Assembly (NCBI GenBank): GCA_009936795.1 | Contig: JAACDM010000019.1 | Span: 1 to 61,302 of the forward strand | DNA: 61,302 bases | Source of the DNA: Verrucomicrobiaceae bacterium | Lineage (GTDB): Bacteria > Verrucomicrobiota > Verrucomicrobiia > Verrucomicrobiales > DEV007 | Direction: 5' to 3' | Shown here: piece by piece, positions 19,488 to 27,583 of the stretch | Position numbering within the stretch: the stretch's first letter is position 1 | Layout: the number at the start of each line of letters is the position of its first letter | Made by a program: the position numbers and the translations under genes | The notes under the pieces: generated by a model | Seen by the model: only the letters and a program-made list of their open reading frames with translations | Database searches by the model: none | What the model was told of the DNA's origin: nothing

Positions 19488-20168
19488 ATGTTTAGAAATC
19501 TCGTCGTCATAGGATGCTTGATGGTCACGTCATTTGCTGCTGATCCTGTCATCAAGAAAGGTGCCGATGGATGGAAAGCATGGGATAAGAAGGAGGCGCC
19601 AGCCGAAGGCTGGACCAGTTCCACATACGACACAAAGGAATGGAAGGACGCCACGACACCATTGGGATATGGCAAAGAACCTGTGTCGACCCCGCTAAGC
19701 TTTGGTGAGGACGCAAAGAAGAAGCATGCGACGGCTTATTTGCGGCATGGATTCAAGGTAGAGGAAGTTGCCGCTGGCTATGTCATTAAAGTTAGGATGG
19801 ATGATGGCGCTGTCTTCCATGTCAATGGAAAGGAAGTTCATCGGCTCAATGTAGCCGATGCTACCAAGCCAGGGGAGTATTCTAAATGGGCGTTAGGCCC
19901 GGGTGTTTTGAAACAGGAGCACACGTTAATTCTCAAACCCGATGTTGTGAACGTTGGAGGGAACGTCTTAGCGATCGCGCTTTTCCAAAGCGGACCTACA
20001 AGCAGTGATCTCTATCTTGATCTCGACGTCACCCCCATTGACAAGGAGACTTTTGAGAAGATGAAAAAGGAAGCCGTCCAGCGAAAAAAGAAGCTTGAAG
20101 AGGCTGCAAAGAAACGTGAAGAGGCTGAGAAACGAGCGGCTGAGAAAGAGAGTGCACCGACAGCATAA
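19488..20168 (+). CDS. Secreted beta-sandwich protein with charged C-terminal coiled coil
   Basis: This 226-residue protein has a signal peptide ending near Ala17-Ala18. Residues about 55-190 form one module with YLRHGFKV, MDDGAVFHVNGKEV and GGNVLAIALFQSGPTSSDLY. The same pattern (DDGAGFWLNG, GKNVLAATLKQ) occurs in residues 270-378 of the preceding giant protein, so the two share a domain. The last 45 residues are almost entirely Lys/Glu/Ala and predict a coiled-coil helix. The gene lies 55 bp downstream on the same strand and may be co-transcribed. Function is unknown; a cell-surface partner role is inferred only from the shared module. Confidence 0.75.
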   Translation: MFRNLVVIGCLMVTSFAADPVIKKGADGWKAWDKKEAPAEGWTSSTYDTKEWKDATTPLGYGKEPVSTPLSFGEDAKKKHATAYLRHGFKVEEVAAGYVIKVRMDDGAVFHVNGKEVHRLNVADATKPGEYSKWALGPGVLKQEHTLILKPDVVNVGGNVLAIALFQSGPTSSDLYLDLDVTPIDKETFEKMKKEAVQRKKKLEEAAKKREEAEKRAAEKESAPTA

Positions 20169-20172
20169 GCTG

Positions 20173-20589
20173 TCACCTGTCGTTCTTCACGACGACGAAC
20201 ATGGCGGCGAAGACACCGGAAGGATCTACAGAGGTATTACCGGGATCCACTACCATTTTACAAATGTCTCCATCCAGGAAAAGCGCATCTGGACACTCTA
20301 ACTGATCGCGAAATAGCCTGCCAAAGGTGTGAAAGTTCACCACCTGGCCAGATGCGCAGATCGCTCCGTGATGTCACCGGCAGCAGGGACCTCTGCCGCA
20401 TTCACAGAGACGTCTGGCGACTGTTTGACCGTGGAAATCATTTTGTTTGAAAACGGCAAGTTCGAGGGGCCGCGGTCCAAGGAGGGAGTCCGATCCGAAC
20501 GAAGTGCAGCGTCTCAGAATCGTCATCGGGCATAGACAAACGAACGCTAGGGCTAGAATTCTGGGCAGGCTATTCAAGCGCTCTAGCAT
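20173..20589 (-). pseudogene. DUF2233 (phosphodiester glycosidase-like) remnant
   Basis: On the minus strand one frame runs from an ATG at 20589 with a hydrophobic leader, through a TGA at 20374-20376, to a TGA at 20173. The part after the internal stop contains VVNFHTFGRLFRDQ and CPDALFLDGDI. These match the C-terminal end of DUF2233/YigE-like proteins, where the Phe-Leu-Asp-Gly segment is conserved. The family is normally about 250 residues and most of its N-terminal half is missing here. The segment just upstream also reads plausibly in another frame (SPDVSVNAAEVPAAGDI), so the gene has probably suffered deletions and a frameshift. Confidence 0.6.
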
Positions 20590-20621
20590 AGTGAGCGGGA
20601 CTTCCCTGTTTAGGAACGAGA

Positions 20622-20647
20622 AAAGCCGGTCCCAGGGGACCGGCTTT
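20622..20647 (-). terminator. Rho-independent-like terminator of the ferredoxin gene
   Basis: A perfect 12-bp inverted repeat, AAAGCCGGTCCC / GGGACCGGCTTT, surrounds AG, which in practice forms a tetraloop. It starts about 29 nt beyond the ferredoxin stop codon on the minus strand, where the stem ends in TTTTC. It is the clearest intrinsic terminator in the window. Confidence 0.75.
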
Positions 20648-20675
20648 CGTGAAATGAAAACTCTAGGTATGAGGA

Positions 20676-20915
20676 CTACTCGTCTGCGCCGTCCTCGCCG
20701 ATGGCCTCAACGGGGCACCCTTCCATAGCCTCTTCACAGAGTGCCTCTTCTTCTTCATTATCAGGCTGTTTGAAGACATAGCTGTAGCCTCCATCCTCCT
20801 GGCGCGTGAAGTTTGCGGGAGCAGTCTCGCGGCAAAGATCACAGTCGATGCACTGGTCGTCGACGTAATACTTTCCGACCACACTCTCTGGTTGCTTGTT
20901 TTCGGTGTCTGCCAT
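20676..20915 (-). CDS. Single-cluster [4Fe-4S] ferredoxin
   Basis: This is a 79-residue acidic ferredoxin. Cluster ligands are Cys22, Cys25 and Cys28 in CIDCDLC and the distant Cys67 in GCPVEAIG. A further Cys at about 59 lies in EALCEEA. With only one full motif it should hold one [4Fe-4S] cluster, like the Thermotoga/Bacillus-type ferredoxins, and serve as a soluble one-electron carrier. It is monocistronic, with its own terminator hairpin at 20622-20647. Confidence 0.9.
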   Translation of the reverse strand: MADTENKQPESVVGKYYVDDQCIDCDLCRETAPANFTRQEDGGYSYVFKQPDNEEEEALCEEAMEGCPVEAIGEDGADE

Positions 20916-21043
20916 GGGTCTGAATTGTATAAATACTTAGGGAATGTTTTGGGCGGAAGATTTCATAGGAAAGGACCTTGTAAAGCCCTTTCTTGGGCGT
21001 TTCCTCTGGCCAAATGAACAGCTCTGGCTAGCCTCCCATCCAC

Positions 21044-21661
21044 GTGAAGCGAGCCGATTTCCCCGAACCTATCCAGCAGCTGGTGCTCTGTCTCAAGCAG
21101 CTTCCAGGGGTGGGGCCTCGAAGTGCCGAGCGGATGGCTCTTTGGTTACACAAATCGGGAATGGACTTTTCGGAAACTCTGGCCAAGTCGCTCACCAAGG
21201 TACAGGCCGACGTGGGAAACTGTCGCACTTGCGGTTTCTTTGCCACGGCCACTGGCTGCGAGATCTGCAATGAGGAGGAGCGAGAGACGCATGTGCTTTG
21301 CTTGGTGGAACACGCGGTCGATGTGCTTGCATTGGAACGAACTGGTGCCTTCCGAGGGCAGTATCAAGTGCTCGGCGGCAAGCTGTCGCCCCTTCAGCAC
21401 GTTGGTCCAGCGGATCTGCCCTTGGACCATCTTCTCGCTCGCCTGCGGGAAGGGCCTTTTGAGGAAGTGATCTTAGCACTTTCGAATGACGTCGAAGGCG
21501 AAGCCACAGCCAACTACGTCGCTGAAATGCTGGAATCCGAGAGTGTCTCCGTGACGAGACTTGCACAGGGTTTACCCGCCGGAGGAGGACTTGATCATGC
21601 CGATGAACTGACACTTTTCCGGGCACTAAGCGGAAGGACGCAGATGAACTCTGAACTCTGA
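21044..21661 (+). CDS. recR: Recombination mediator RecR
   Basis: This 205-residue protein acts with RecF/RecO to load RecA at gaps. Helix-hairpin-helix residues LPGVGPRSAERMA lie at about 19-31. A zinc finger CRTCGFFATATGCEIC lies at about 60-75. A Toprim domain follows, with LCLVEHAVDVLALE and then GKLSPLQHVGP, the usual RecR signature. The start is GTG at 21044. The common dnaX-ybaB neighbours are absent. It is convergent with the Gfo/Idh gene, 4 bp away. Confidence 0.95.
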   Translation: MKRADFPEPIQQLVLCLKQLPGVGPRSAERMALWLHKSGMDFSETLAKSLTKVQADVGNCRTCGFFATATGCEICNEEERETHVLCLVEHAVDVLALERTGAFRGQYQVLGGKLSPLQHVGPADLPLDHLLARLREGPFEEVILALSNDVEGEATANYVAEMLESESVSVTRLAQGLPAGGGLDHADELTLFRALSGRTQMNSEL

Positions 21662-21665
21662 GACC

Positions 21666-22991
21666 TCAAACTTGAAAATCGGTGCGGTAAGTCGGGTGCA
21701 CGAGGGCATTTGCTTCTGGAGAATTTGTGATGGCTAACTGGTCTGCATCCCAATGAAGAAGCGTGTTGGGGACTCGGCACGCGACCAGGCCGAGGCAGGT
21801 GGTCTCGGCAAGAGGGCCTGCATAAGTAAAATTGGAGCCCGTCGTACCCTTGCCATGGCACGCGTCTATATACGCATGATAGTGGTTAAACCCTTTTACG
21901 TCCGGACGCTTCAGGCCTCTATTCTTCGAATAGGGAAGTAGTTGAGGGCCGGAAATGTGAGGAATCATCAGTTTGCCGCCCTCTCCAATGAAGAGAGAAC
22001 CACCTCCAGGCACGTTCCGACCTTCACGCTCGAAATCGAAGAGTTCACGAGCCGGACGACGATTCCCATCACTCCAAGTCAATTTGATCGATCCGCCAGC
22101 AGTCCATTTGTTTCCGGGAAAGACATACTCAACGTCCTGGCCATCCGGCCAATTATCGCGACGAGAGGCAGCATCCTCTAGCCACTCTTTGGGAACCGAA
22201 GCTCTGATCGAGGTTGGCGCATTCAACTCGAGCGCGGTAAACGGAACATCCATGATGTGGCAACCAAAGTCGCCCAAACCTCCACCGCCAAAGTCCTGCC
22301 AACCTCGCCAGTTGAAATCATGATAGAGGCTTTTCTTGAATGGGCGGTCTGGTGCCACTCCAAGCCATTTGTTCCAATCCAGCGTTTCCGGAATAGGATC
22401 AGAATCGGCAGGGCGACCACGATAAGGAAATCCAGCACCGCTCCATGAGTAAATCTCTTTCACTTTCCCGATGGCTCCATCTTGCAACAAGCGCACTGCC
22501 ATGCGATACTCAATATTCGATTGGATTTGATTCCCCATCTGGGTCACGACGCCAGCTTTCTCCGCCTCCAACCGAACGGCCCGTGCTTCGGACACTTCAT
22601 GCGTCAGTGGCTTCTGACAATAGACGTGTTTACCAGCTCGCAGCGCCGCCAGCGTGATCGGCGCGTGCATGTGGTCTGGGACGGTCACATTGACAGAATC
22701 GATCTTGTCGCCCTCTTTTTCTAAGAGCTCTCGCCAGTCCTGGTAGCAGCGTGCTTGGGGAAACTTCTCGGCCGCTTTGGCCATTCGCGCCGTATCGACA
22801 TCGCAGATAGCTACGATATGAATGTTAGAGTGAGAGCTGAGGCTTTGAAGATCGCTCCATCCCATTCCGTCTGTTCCGATACAGGCATGGTTCAGCTTGC
22901 CATTGGGAGATTTCGCGAGTCCCAAGTTTGGAGCGAAGGTGGGAAAGAGAGCTAACGAGGACGTCTTTAGCAAACGGCGGCGTGTAATCAT
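21666..22991 (-). CDS. Secreted Gfo/Idh/MocA-family oxidoreductase
   Basis: This 441-residue protein begins with TRRRLLKTSSLALF, a twin-arginine-like leader, so it is probably exported folded with its nicotinamide cofactor. The Rossmann region (ACIGTDGMGWSDLQ, then VAICDVD) is at about 36-65. The conserved CQKPLTHEVSEA (the EKP-like lysine) is at about 125-136. The C-terminal half contains HYHAYIDACHGKG, usual in the PVC branch of the family. Such enzymes oxidise or epimerise sugars and derivatives; the substrate is unknown. Upstream genes on the same strand (spacing 49 and 22 bp) may be co-transcribed. Confidence 0.85.
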   Translation of the reverse strand: MITRRRLLKTSSLALFPTFAPNLGLAKSPNGKLNHACIGTDGMGWSDLQSLSSHSNIHIVAICDVDTARMAKAAEKFPQARCYQDWRELLEKEGDKIDSVNVTVPDHMHAPITLAALRAGKHVYCQKPLTHEVSEARAVRLEAEKAGVVTQMGNQIQSNIEYRMAVRLLQDGAIGKVKEIYSWSGAGFPYRGRPADSDPIPETLDWNKWLGVAPDRPFKKSLYHDFNWRGWQDFGGGGLGDFGCHIMDVPFTALELNAPTSIRASVPKEWLEDAASRRDNWPDGQDVEYVFPGNKWTAGGSIKLTWSDGNRRPARELFDFEREGRNVPGGGSLFIGEGGKLMIPHISGPQLLPYSKNRGLKRPDVKGFNHYHAYIDACHGKGTTGSNFTYAGPLAETTCLGLVACRVPNTLLHWDADQLAITNSPEANALVHPTYRTDFQV

Positions 22992-23040
22992 AATCTCATT
23001 CTGCCATCCGATTCAGGGTCTAGGCAAGTGGGCATTCAGG

Positions 23041-23778
23041 CTACGCGTTGCCGGGCATTGGTAAAGATCCGATCGTCAGATGATGGCGAGCCTTGCTTCG
23101 TTTGTGCGGTGCCTCCAACCGATGCTCGACCTCAAAACCCGATATTTCTAGCGCTTTACTTAAAGGGGGGGCCTCTTTCGTCGAGTGGATAGCAACCTTG
23201 CCTCGCGGCCGTAGGCTCATGAGAAGCTGAGCGATTGCTGGCAGGTAGTCGTCCACGCGCCTGGAGGATATGAGAAACGGATCGATGGCATAATCCAGCT
23301 CAAGGACGATGGCATCGTAGGTTTCCGGATTGGCTGCTAGAGTCGTTGCGAGGGATTCCCGAGAAACTCGGAAATGATCCGGCTGCGTAGAGCTTGGGAG
23401 GAGAGGCAGGAACGTTCCGTGCCAGCTGACAATCTCGGAAACCGCCTCAGCCACCGTGATCTTGGCTCTAGGGGCCATGACCTGCTCCGCTTTGGCCACG
23501 GCAATTCCTAGACCCAATCCCTCCAGGAGCAGTCGGGGCTGCCGCTTCACAGCAAGGGGTTCACAGGTGCGAATCACAGCAACTTCTTCTATTCGAGCCA
23601 TCTCCGTCGATCGAATGGGGAATCGATCCACGACGATATGGAATGAATCTCCTCGCTGGGAAAGCTCGATATTCCGTCCCGCGTACACAGCGTGTGCAAG
23701 TTGTCTGAGAGGAATCACTGAATAAAGATTCGGCAGAATGATCGGTCCATTGTGGTCATGCTCTTCGCTAAAAAACAC
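23041..23778 (-). CDS. Spermidine-synthase-like protein
   Basis: This 245-residue protein has the fold order of polyamine aminopropyltransferases. A strand-rich N-terminus carries the product-side segment around IELSQRGD. A glycine-rich LLLEGLGLGIAVAKA at about 102-116 corresponds to the SAM-binding loop. ITVAEAVSEIVSWH follows, with Glu at the place of the acidic ribose ligand. The usual gatekeeper sequence is not obvious, so it may not be a true spermidine synthase but one of the related methyltransferase-fold proteins. It lies 22 bp downstream of the membrane protein gene and could be its operon partner. Confidence 0.6.
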   Translation of the reverse strand: MFFSEEHDHNGPIILPNLYSVIPLRQLAHAVYAGRNIELSQRGDSFHIVVDRFPIRSTEMARIEEVAVIRTCEPLAVKRQPRLLLEGLGLGIAVAKAEQVMAPRAKITVAEAVSEIVSWHGTFLPLLPSSTQPDHFRVSRESLATTLAANPETYDAIVLELDYAIDPFLISSRRVDDYLPAIAQLLMSLRPRGKVAIHSTKEAPPLSKALEISGFEVEHRLEAPHKRSKARHHLTIGSLPMPGNA

Positions 23779-23800
23779 GTCATGAAGTCTTACAAATATT

Positions 23801-24268
23801 CTATTTCAGCTTCGCTATGACCGTCTGATGGAGCTTCTCGATCTCGCGCTGAGCCTCTTCTTGTCCCTGATTACCAGCTTCAGTCATCTTCTCTTTGAGT
23901 GACTCAGCCATCTTGGCTAAGGCGCCCTTTGTCGCTTCATGTCCCTTAGCTCGAGAAGCTTCCGTAGCCTCTTTGAGAAACCTGCTAGTGTCCTCGACCA
24001 AGGTCTGGACGCTGGAGGTTGAAAAATCTGTCTCTTGGATGGACTGAAACCAATCAGACCCGATGTCGGAGAGCTGCCACTCTTCCTGTTCGTTCCACCA
24101 GTTCCATCCGAGAATCCCGATGATAGCGAGAACCGCTGCGATGATAAGTTTTCCAATGGTCTGCGCGACGATCTTGACCAGAGTAAATGCCAGGAAGATA
24201 AGAAGGGCAGCGCCAATCCACGGGTTCAGAGGTGAGGTCTGAATGGTTTCAAGAAGTTCAGGGGACAT
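23801..24268 (-). CDS. Membrane protein with amphipathic C-terminus
   Basis: This 155-residue protein of unknown family has two closely spaced hydrophobic segments (about residues 18-32 and 36-52). A charged, probably helical C-terminal region rich in Glu, Lys and Ala follows (about 90-155). It is divergent from the TIM-barrel gene (82 bp between starts) and 22 bp upstream of the spermidine-synthase-like gene on the same strand. Confidence 0.65.
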   Translation of the reverse strand: MSPELLETIQTSPLNPWIGAALLIFLAFTLVKIVAQTIGKLIIAAVLAIIGILGWNWWNEQEEWQLSDIGSDWFQSIQETDFSTSSVQTLVEDTSRFLKEATEASRAKGHEATKGALAKMAESLKEKMTEAGNQGQEEAQREIEKLHQTVIAKLK

Positions 24269-24350
24269 CTCTCTATCAAGCCCTCAAATACGAGGAGAGC
24301 AAGCCAGAAGAGTCCTTGCGTTCTTGAGTGAAATGCCCTGTCATTGGATA

Positions 24351-25310
24351 ATGACAAAAGCGGATCGACGACAATTCCTCACAATAGGGGCTGCAGCTGC
24401 AGCGACGACGATGCTCCCCGGCAGCCTACAGGCCGAACACCATAAAGAGGCGGCTTCTTCCGCAGACGGGACTGTTCGCCCTCCGGCTTCGGGTAAACGC
24501 ATCTTGCTATCCGTGAAGTTGGGGATGATTCCGAAGAAGATCGATGGGAAAGAACTGACGTTGAACCAGCGCCTACTGATGGCAAAGGAAGCAGGCCTCG
24601 ATGGCGTGGATTTCGATCAAGCGGGCGAACACACGGTTGAGGCTGCCAAGACGGCTGTGCAGGAAACGGGCGTCTTTGCTCACAATGCGATCAACCATGC
24701 CCATTGGAAAGACACGCTGACCCATTCTGATCCGGCCATTCGCGCCAAGGGACGTGCGAACATTGAACACTGCCTCCGACTGGGGCATGCGGTGGGTGGT
24801 TCCGGGGTGCTCATCGTGGTTGGGAAGGGCGGCGACGGGACACGTCAAGAAGTCGAAGAGCGTTGTCGGGAGGAGATCAAGGCACTGTTGCCTCTGGCGG
24901 CCTCGTTAGGACAGCCGATTCTCATTGAGAATGTGTGGAACCAGATGTTCTACGACCACGGTGGGTCGCCTGATCAAGGGGCTGAGCGCTTTGTCGATTT
25001 TGTCGATAGTTTCCAGAGCCCTTGGGTCGGAATGTACTACGATATCGGCAACCACTGGAAGTATGGCCAGCCAGGAGAGTGGATCCGCGCCTTTGGACAC
25101 CGCTGTTTTAAGCTCGATGTGAAAGGCTTTAGCCGCGCCAGGAACAAGTTTACTGAAATTGGAGAAGGGGACCTGCCCTGGGATCAGGTGCGCCAAGGGC
25201 TTGCAGACATCAATTTCACAGGTTGGGCCACCGCAGAGGTTGGCGGTGGTGACGTGAAGCGCCTGACGAAAGTGCGTGAGCAGATGCAGAACGTCTTTGG
25301 TTTGGCCTAG
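24351..25310 (+). CDS. Secreted sugar isomerase/epimerase-like TIM barrel protein
   Basis: This 319-residue protein carries the leader KADRRQFLTIGAAAAATT, a twin-arginine-like signal. The body resembles hydroxypyruvate isomerase and other xylose-isomerase-like TIM barrels. Candidate metal ligands are Glu in ILIENVWNQ, Asp and His in YDIGNHWKYG and Glu near the end in ATAEVGGGD. The start at 24351 places the leader at the N-terminus; an upstream in-frame ATG at 24243 would overlap the divergent gene and precede an out-of-family stretch. Exported proteins of this type are frequent in PVC bacteria beside Gfo/Idh oxidoreductases. The reaction cannot be assigned. Confidence 0.8.
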   Translation: MTKADRRQFLTIGAAAAATTMLPGSLQAEHHKEAASSADGTVRPPASGKRILLSVKLGMIPKKIDGKELTLNQRLLMAKEAGLDGVDFDQAGEHTVEAAKTAVQETGVFAHNAINHAHWKDTLTHSDPAIRAKGRANIEHCLRLGHAVGGSGVLIVVGKGGDGTRQEVEERCREEIKALLPLAASLGQPILIENVWNQMFYDHGGSPDQGAERFVDFVDSFQSPWVGMYYDIGNHWKYGQPGEWIRAFGHRCFKLDVKGFSRARNKFTEIGEGDLPWDQVRQGLADINFTGWATAEVGGGDVKRLTKVREQMQNVFGLA

Positions 25311-25319
25311 CCTAGGCGC

Positions 25320-26396
25320 CTAATTGATCGTTACGGCGACAGTGTCAGGATAGCTGCCCAAGATCTTCATGAAGCTGCAGTGCTCTTCCAGTTCGGAAAG
25401 CGCTTTGAGAAGATCGGGATCCTCACAATGCCCTTTGATATCGACAAAGAAGAAGTATTCCCAGTCTTTACGCTTCGAGGGGCGACTCTCGATCTTTGAC
25501 AGGTTAATGTTGAAACTGTTGAACGGGGTGAGGGCGTAATACAATGAGCCTGGCTTGTCTCTAACAGAAAACATTATCGACGTGCGATCTTTGCCCGTTG
25601 GGGGACAAGTCTTGTGACCGAGGACGAGAAAGCGGGTGGTATTCGTCGCGCTATCTTGGACGCTCGCCTCCAAGACGGTCAGCCCGTACAGGTCCGCAGC
25701 TAGCTTGCCGCCAAGAGCTGCTGCGTTGCATTCTTGGGAGGCTATCTGGGCAGCACGTGTGGTACTAGAGACCTCTATTTGGTCGGCGTCAGGAAAGTTC
25801 TCTCGGAGCCAAGTGCGGCATTGCCCAAATACTTGGGGATGTGAGTAGAGACGGTTGATTTCTTCGCGCGGACCATTGGCCATGAGAGCATTCTCGATTC
25901 TCAATAGAACCTGAGCACAGATCTTCAGAGGAGAATCCGCGAAGAGGTCGAGCGTGTGGTTTACGGCGCCTTCAGTCGAGTTCTCTATTGGCACTACACC
26001 GTAATCTGCAATGCGCCGGGCGACCTGATTGAAGACGTCTGAGAAGCTAGTTTGGGAAACGTAACGAACACTGTGCCCAAACTTGCTGATGGCTGCCTGA
26101 TGAGTCCAGGTGCCTTCTGGCCCCAGGTAGGCGATGCCCAGGTCTTGCTCGAGGGCAAGCGCTGCCGACATCACTTCCCGATAGATGGCACGAATGGACT
26201 TCTCAGGAAGTCGACCACGGCTCTTGGCGACGAGGCCCTGGAGAAGAGATTCCTCCCGCTCCGGAGCATAAATCTCTAGGCCATCTTTCTTCTTAATCTC
26301 GCCAACCTGGTGCACGAGCTCCGCGCGGTCGTTAAGGAGCGCGATGAGTTGATCGTCGAGGGCATCGATCTTCTGGCGGATGGCAGTAAGGGGCAC
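25320..26396 (-). CDS. pheA: Bifunctional chorismate mutase / prephenate dehydratase
   Basis: This 358-residue enzyme makes phenylpyruvate from chorismate for phenylalanine synthesis. Residues about 4-85 are an AroQ-type chorismate mutase (IRQKIDALDDQLIALLNDRAE). Residues about 87-265 are prephenate dehydratase (YLGPEGTWTHQAA, then VPIENSTEGAVNHTLD and TTRFLVLG, with the catalytic Thr). Residues about 275-355 are an ACT domain with SLYYALTPF and KIESRPSK, the phenylalanine-binding ESRP loop that gives feedback inhibition. The gene is convergent with the TIM-barrel gene 9 bp away. Confidence 0.95.
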   Translation of the reverse strand: MPLTAIRQKIDALDDQLIALLNDRAELVHQVGEIKKKDGLEIYAPEREESLLQGLVAKSRGRLPEKSIRAIYREVMSAALALEQDLGIAYLGPEGTWTHQAAISKFGHSVRYVSQTSFSDVFNQVARRIADYGVVPIENSTEGAVNHTLDLFADSPLKICAQVLLRIENALMANGPREEINRLYSHPQVFGQCRTWLRENFPDADQIEVSSTTRAAQIASQECNAAALGGKLAADLYGLTVLEASVQDSATNTTRFLVLGHKTCPPTGKDRTSIMFSVRDKPGSLYYALTPFNSFNINLSKIESRPSKRKDWEYFFFVDIKGHCEDPDLLKALSELEEHCSFMKILGSYPDTVAVTIN

Positions 26397-26567
26397 GGGA
26401 TAGGATATAGGCGGGTTGTCTAGAGGACGTATAGGAGGTGACCGCCCGTCTTGCTAGAAGAATTGCCAACACTCCGCACGAGCCATCTTCGTGGGCAGTG
26501 GATCTCGCCACAAACACTACGTCTGAGGGGATTGCATATCCCTCGGGCCCCAACTAGAGTCCTCGTC

Positions 26568-27578
26568 ATGCGAAATCTCAGATTACTGACTGGCGTTCTC
26601 ATCGGTTTGGCCTGCGTTAATCCTGTTCAGGCTGATAAGCTTGAGAAGAAGGAAGTGGAAAAGATCATGAAGTCGCTCCAGTCGATTAAAAAGGCGGTGA
26701 TGGCACGAAATTCTAAGCAGAATGGGAGTGCCTTGAAAGGTTTTACCCAACATGCGGCCAGCCCTGTTGCAGCGAATGCCTTCTACCTATCGTGTTTAAA
26801 GAAACTGCGGTTCACAGATGAAGGCAAGCGGGCCGAGGCTTGGCGAAAGTATCGGGAAGGCAAGGATGACACCTTCAACCAGGTCTACCATCGCGAGGCC
26901 AAGCAGATGGAGTTACGTTACTTGATTCTAACGATCAAGGCAGCTCAGGTCGAAGACCGTCGCGACATGATGAAGCCGCTCGTCAGTTTTATCGATAGTA
27001 TGCTAGAGTTAGACGGTCGTGGATTTGAACACCTGGAGGACTGTGATTCCTCCATATTTACCGAGTTTGCCAAGATAGAGAACACGATTGATCCAGGGGA
27101 CTGGGAGATGAGCCCCACCAATATAAAAGGTATCTACGATCAGGGTATCCTTCCCCACATGCGAAAGCATCGGGACCCTCGTCTGGTAGATGGTTGGACG
27201 TCCAAGATCCGGCACATTAAACAGTATCATGGGCTAGCGAAAGCAGGACGATTGAAGGAAGAGCGCGAAAAGGAGCGCGAAGATCGCCGGAAAGGGGACA
27301 AGAAGAATACAGACGACTACAAGGCCGAAGCCAAAGAAGAGAAAGATCCATACGAGGAGTTTCAAAACGAGGACCTACCAGAATTAAAATGGGAGATGTG
27401 TGAGGATTTGGTAGAGTACGGGTTTCAGGCCGAGGCGCTTCCGCTTATGCTCGACGTGATCCGTGATCATCCGAACTACAAAGAAATTACCTCGTGGCTG
27501 GCAAGCCTGGAGAACGAACTCGCCAAGGCACTAACGGAACTCAATGGCGGGGTATTGCCTCAGCAAACTGAATCCTAG
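26568..27578 (+). CDS. Secreted protein of unknown function
   Basis: This 336-residue protein has a signal peptide (cleavage likely after VQA, about residue 21). I chose ATG 26568 because it starts the hydrophobic leader; an upstream in-frame start at 26451 would add 39 residues without leader character. The mature protein is rich in Lys, Glu and Arg and mostly helical by composition. It has a very charged segment (KEEREKEREDRRKGDKK) at about 230-246, probably a linker or coiled coil. I do not recognise a family. It is convergent with the Ser/Thr kinase gene, 5 bp away. Confidence 0.7.
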   Translation: MRNLRLLTGVLIGLACVNPVQADKLEKKEVEKIMKSLQSIKKAVMARNSKQNGSALKGFTQHAASPVAANAFYLSCLKKLRFTDEGKRAEAWRKYREGKDDTFNQVYHREAKQMELRYLILTIKAAQVEDRRDMMKPLVSFIDSMLELDGRGFEHLEDCDSSIFTEFAKIENTIDPGDWEMSPTNIKGIYDQGILPHMRKHRDPRLVDGWTSKIRHIKQYHGLAKAGRLKEEREKEREDRRKGDKKNTDDYKAEAKEEKDPYEEFQNEDLPELKWEMCEDLVEYGFQAEALPLMLDVIRDHPNYKEITSWLASLENELAKALTELNGGVLPQQTES

Positions 27579-27583
27579 GCGGC

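Noticed and set aside
20095-20535. Plus-strand ORFs after the secreted beta-sandwich gene
   Set aside because: The minus strand carries clear DUF2233 similarity, and the plus-strand frames show no coding character.
25305-25330. Short palindromes between the convergent TIM-barrel and pheA genes as a bidirectional terminator
   Set aside because: The stems are short and lack T-tracts.
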